Below, piece after piece: positions 33,499-33,514 of a DNA stretch of 33,514 nucleotides. The notes beneath the pieces are model-generated. The model had not been told where the DNA came from. It saw only the letters and a program-made list of their open reading frames with translations, and searched no databases. This stretch comes from Microtetraspora fusca (GTDB lineage: Bacteria; Actinomycetota; Actinomycetes; Streptosporangiales; Streptosporangiaceae), in assembly GCF_001570365.1 (NCBI RefSeq), contig NZ_BBYK01000089.1, positions 1-33,514 on the forward strand, read 5' to 3'. How positions within the stretch are numbered: position 1 is the first letter of the stretch; each line of letters starts with the position of its first letter. The translations under genes and the position numbers were made by a program.

Positions 33499-33514
33499 AA
33501 AAAAGAGGGGCCCG
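33499..33514 (-). terminator. intrinsic terminator, cassette copy 3 (cut by window edge)
   Basis: The plus strand ends AAAAAAGAGGGGCCCG, the same beginning as copies 1 and 2, 93 bases after copy 2. The pairing arm lies outside the window. Confidence 0.6.

Larger units (their letters stand above)
33046..33514. other. strand-asymmetric non-coding region with terminator repeats
   Basis: From 33214 to 33435, 222 consecutive bases, the plus strand has no T at all, so the minus-strand transcript would have no A. All stop codons contain A, which is why long minus-strand ORFs appear here in several frames; their Gly/Trp/Cys/Val-rich translations are artefacts. The region contains three copies of a cassette reading (G)GGAAACAAAAAAGAGGGG on the plus strand, each an intrinsic terminator for the minus strand, and an AGCC microsatellite. 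Confidence 0.8.

Overview
This is a roughly 70% GC window with many GTG starts, leaderless-looking promoters and GC-rich hairpin terminators. The gene content (groEL with CIRCE sites, SepF, DUF1707, DUF3263, WYL and HxlR regulators) points to a filamentous actinomycete. I infer Streptosporangiaceae or a near relative with modest confidence. The left-end order (groEL, cold-shock gene, sulfur-carrier gene, threonine-synthase-like gene) also resembles what I remember of Streptomyces.

Region by region. 1-3010: the 5' end of groEL behind two CIRCE-type HrcA sites, a cold-shock gene with a long leader, and a two-gene operon. That operon encodes a threonine-synthase-like enzyme and a CysO/ThiS-like sulfur carrier ending in Gly-Gly. 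A clear SAM-I (S-box) riboswitch precedes it and overlaps a false upstream start codon. SAM control plus the sulfur carrier argues that the pair makes homocysteine from O-phosphohomoserine (MetM/MetO route) rather than threonine. 3011-10261: an ECF-type sigma factor, trehalose genes otsA and otsB flanking an MFS transporter and a small secreted protein, a DUF3263 protein, a SAM-hydrolase-family protein with an odd active site, and a secreted subtilisin-like protease. 10279-16076: a complete five-gene oligopeptide ABC importer (A-B-C-D-F, minus strand) with a hairpin between A and B. 16548-19281: a Wzm/Wzt-type polysaccharide or teichoic acid exporter, a PEBP-family protein, and a 53-residue ORF whose promoter carries a LexA-like box, closed by a perfect 19-bp terminator stem. 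19316-22035: a secreted Ala/Asn/Val-rich repeat protein with a Ser/Thr stalk, and an orphan KamA-like radical SAM protein. 22225-27799: a DUF1707 protein, plsX, argS, an unrecognised membrane protein, a 29-bp tandem repeat and a SepF paralogue.

27876-33045 looks more accessory. It holds phzF behind an intrinsic terminator, about 680 bp with no recognisable gene, and two classic divergent regulator/enzyme pairs (HxlR with an NADP-binding reductase, WYL with an epoxide hydrolase), each with a palindromic candidate operator. The right end (33046-33514) is non-coding. It is extremely strand-asymmetric, with 222 consecutive bases lacking T on the plus strand, and it carries three copies of a minus-strand intrinsic-terminator cassette.

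The most interesting items are the SAM-riboswitch-controlled metM-metO operon, the LexA-box mini-gene, the amyloid-like repeat protein, the His-to-Pro change in the SAM hydrolase homologue, and the A-free transcript/terminator array at the right edge.
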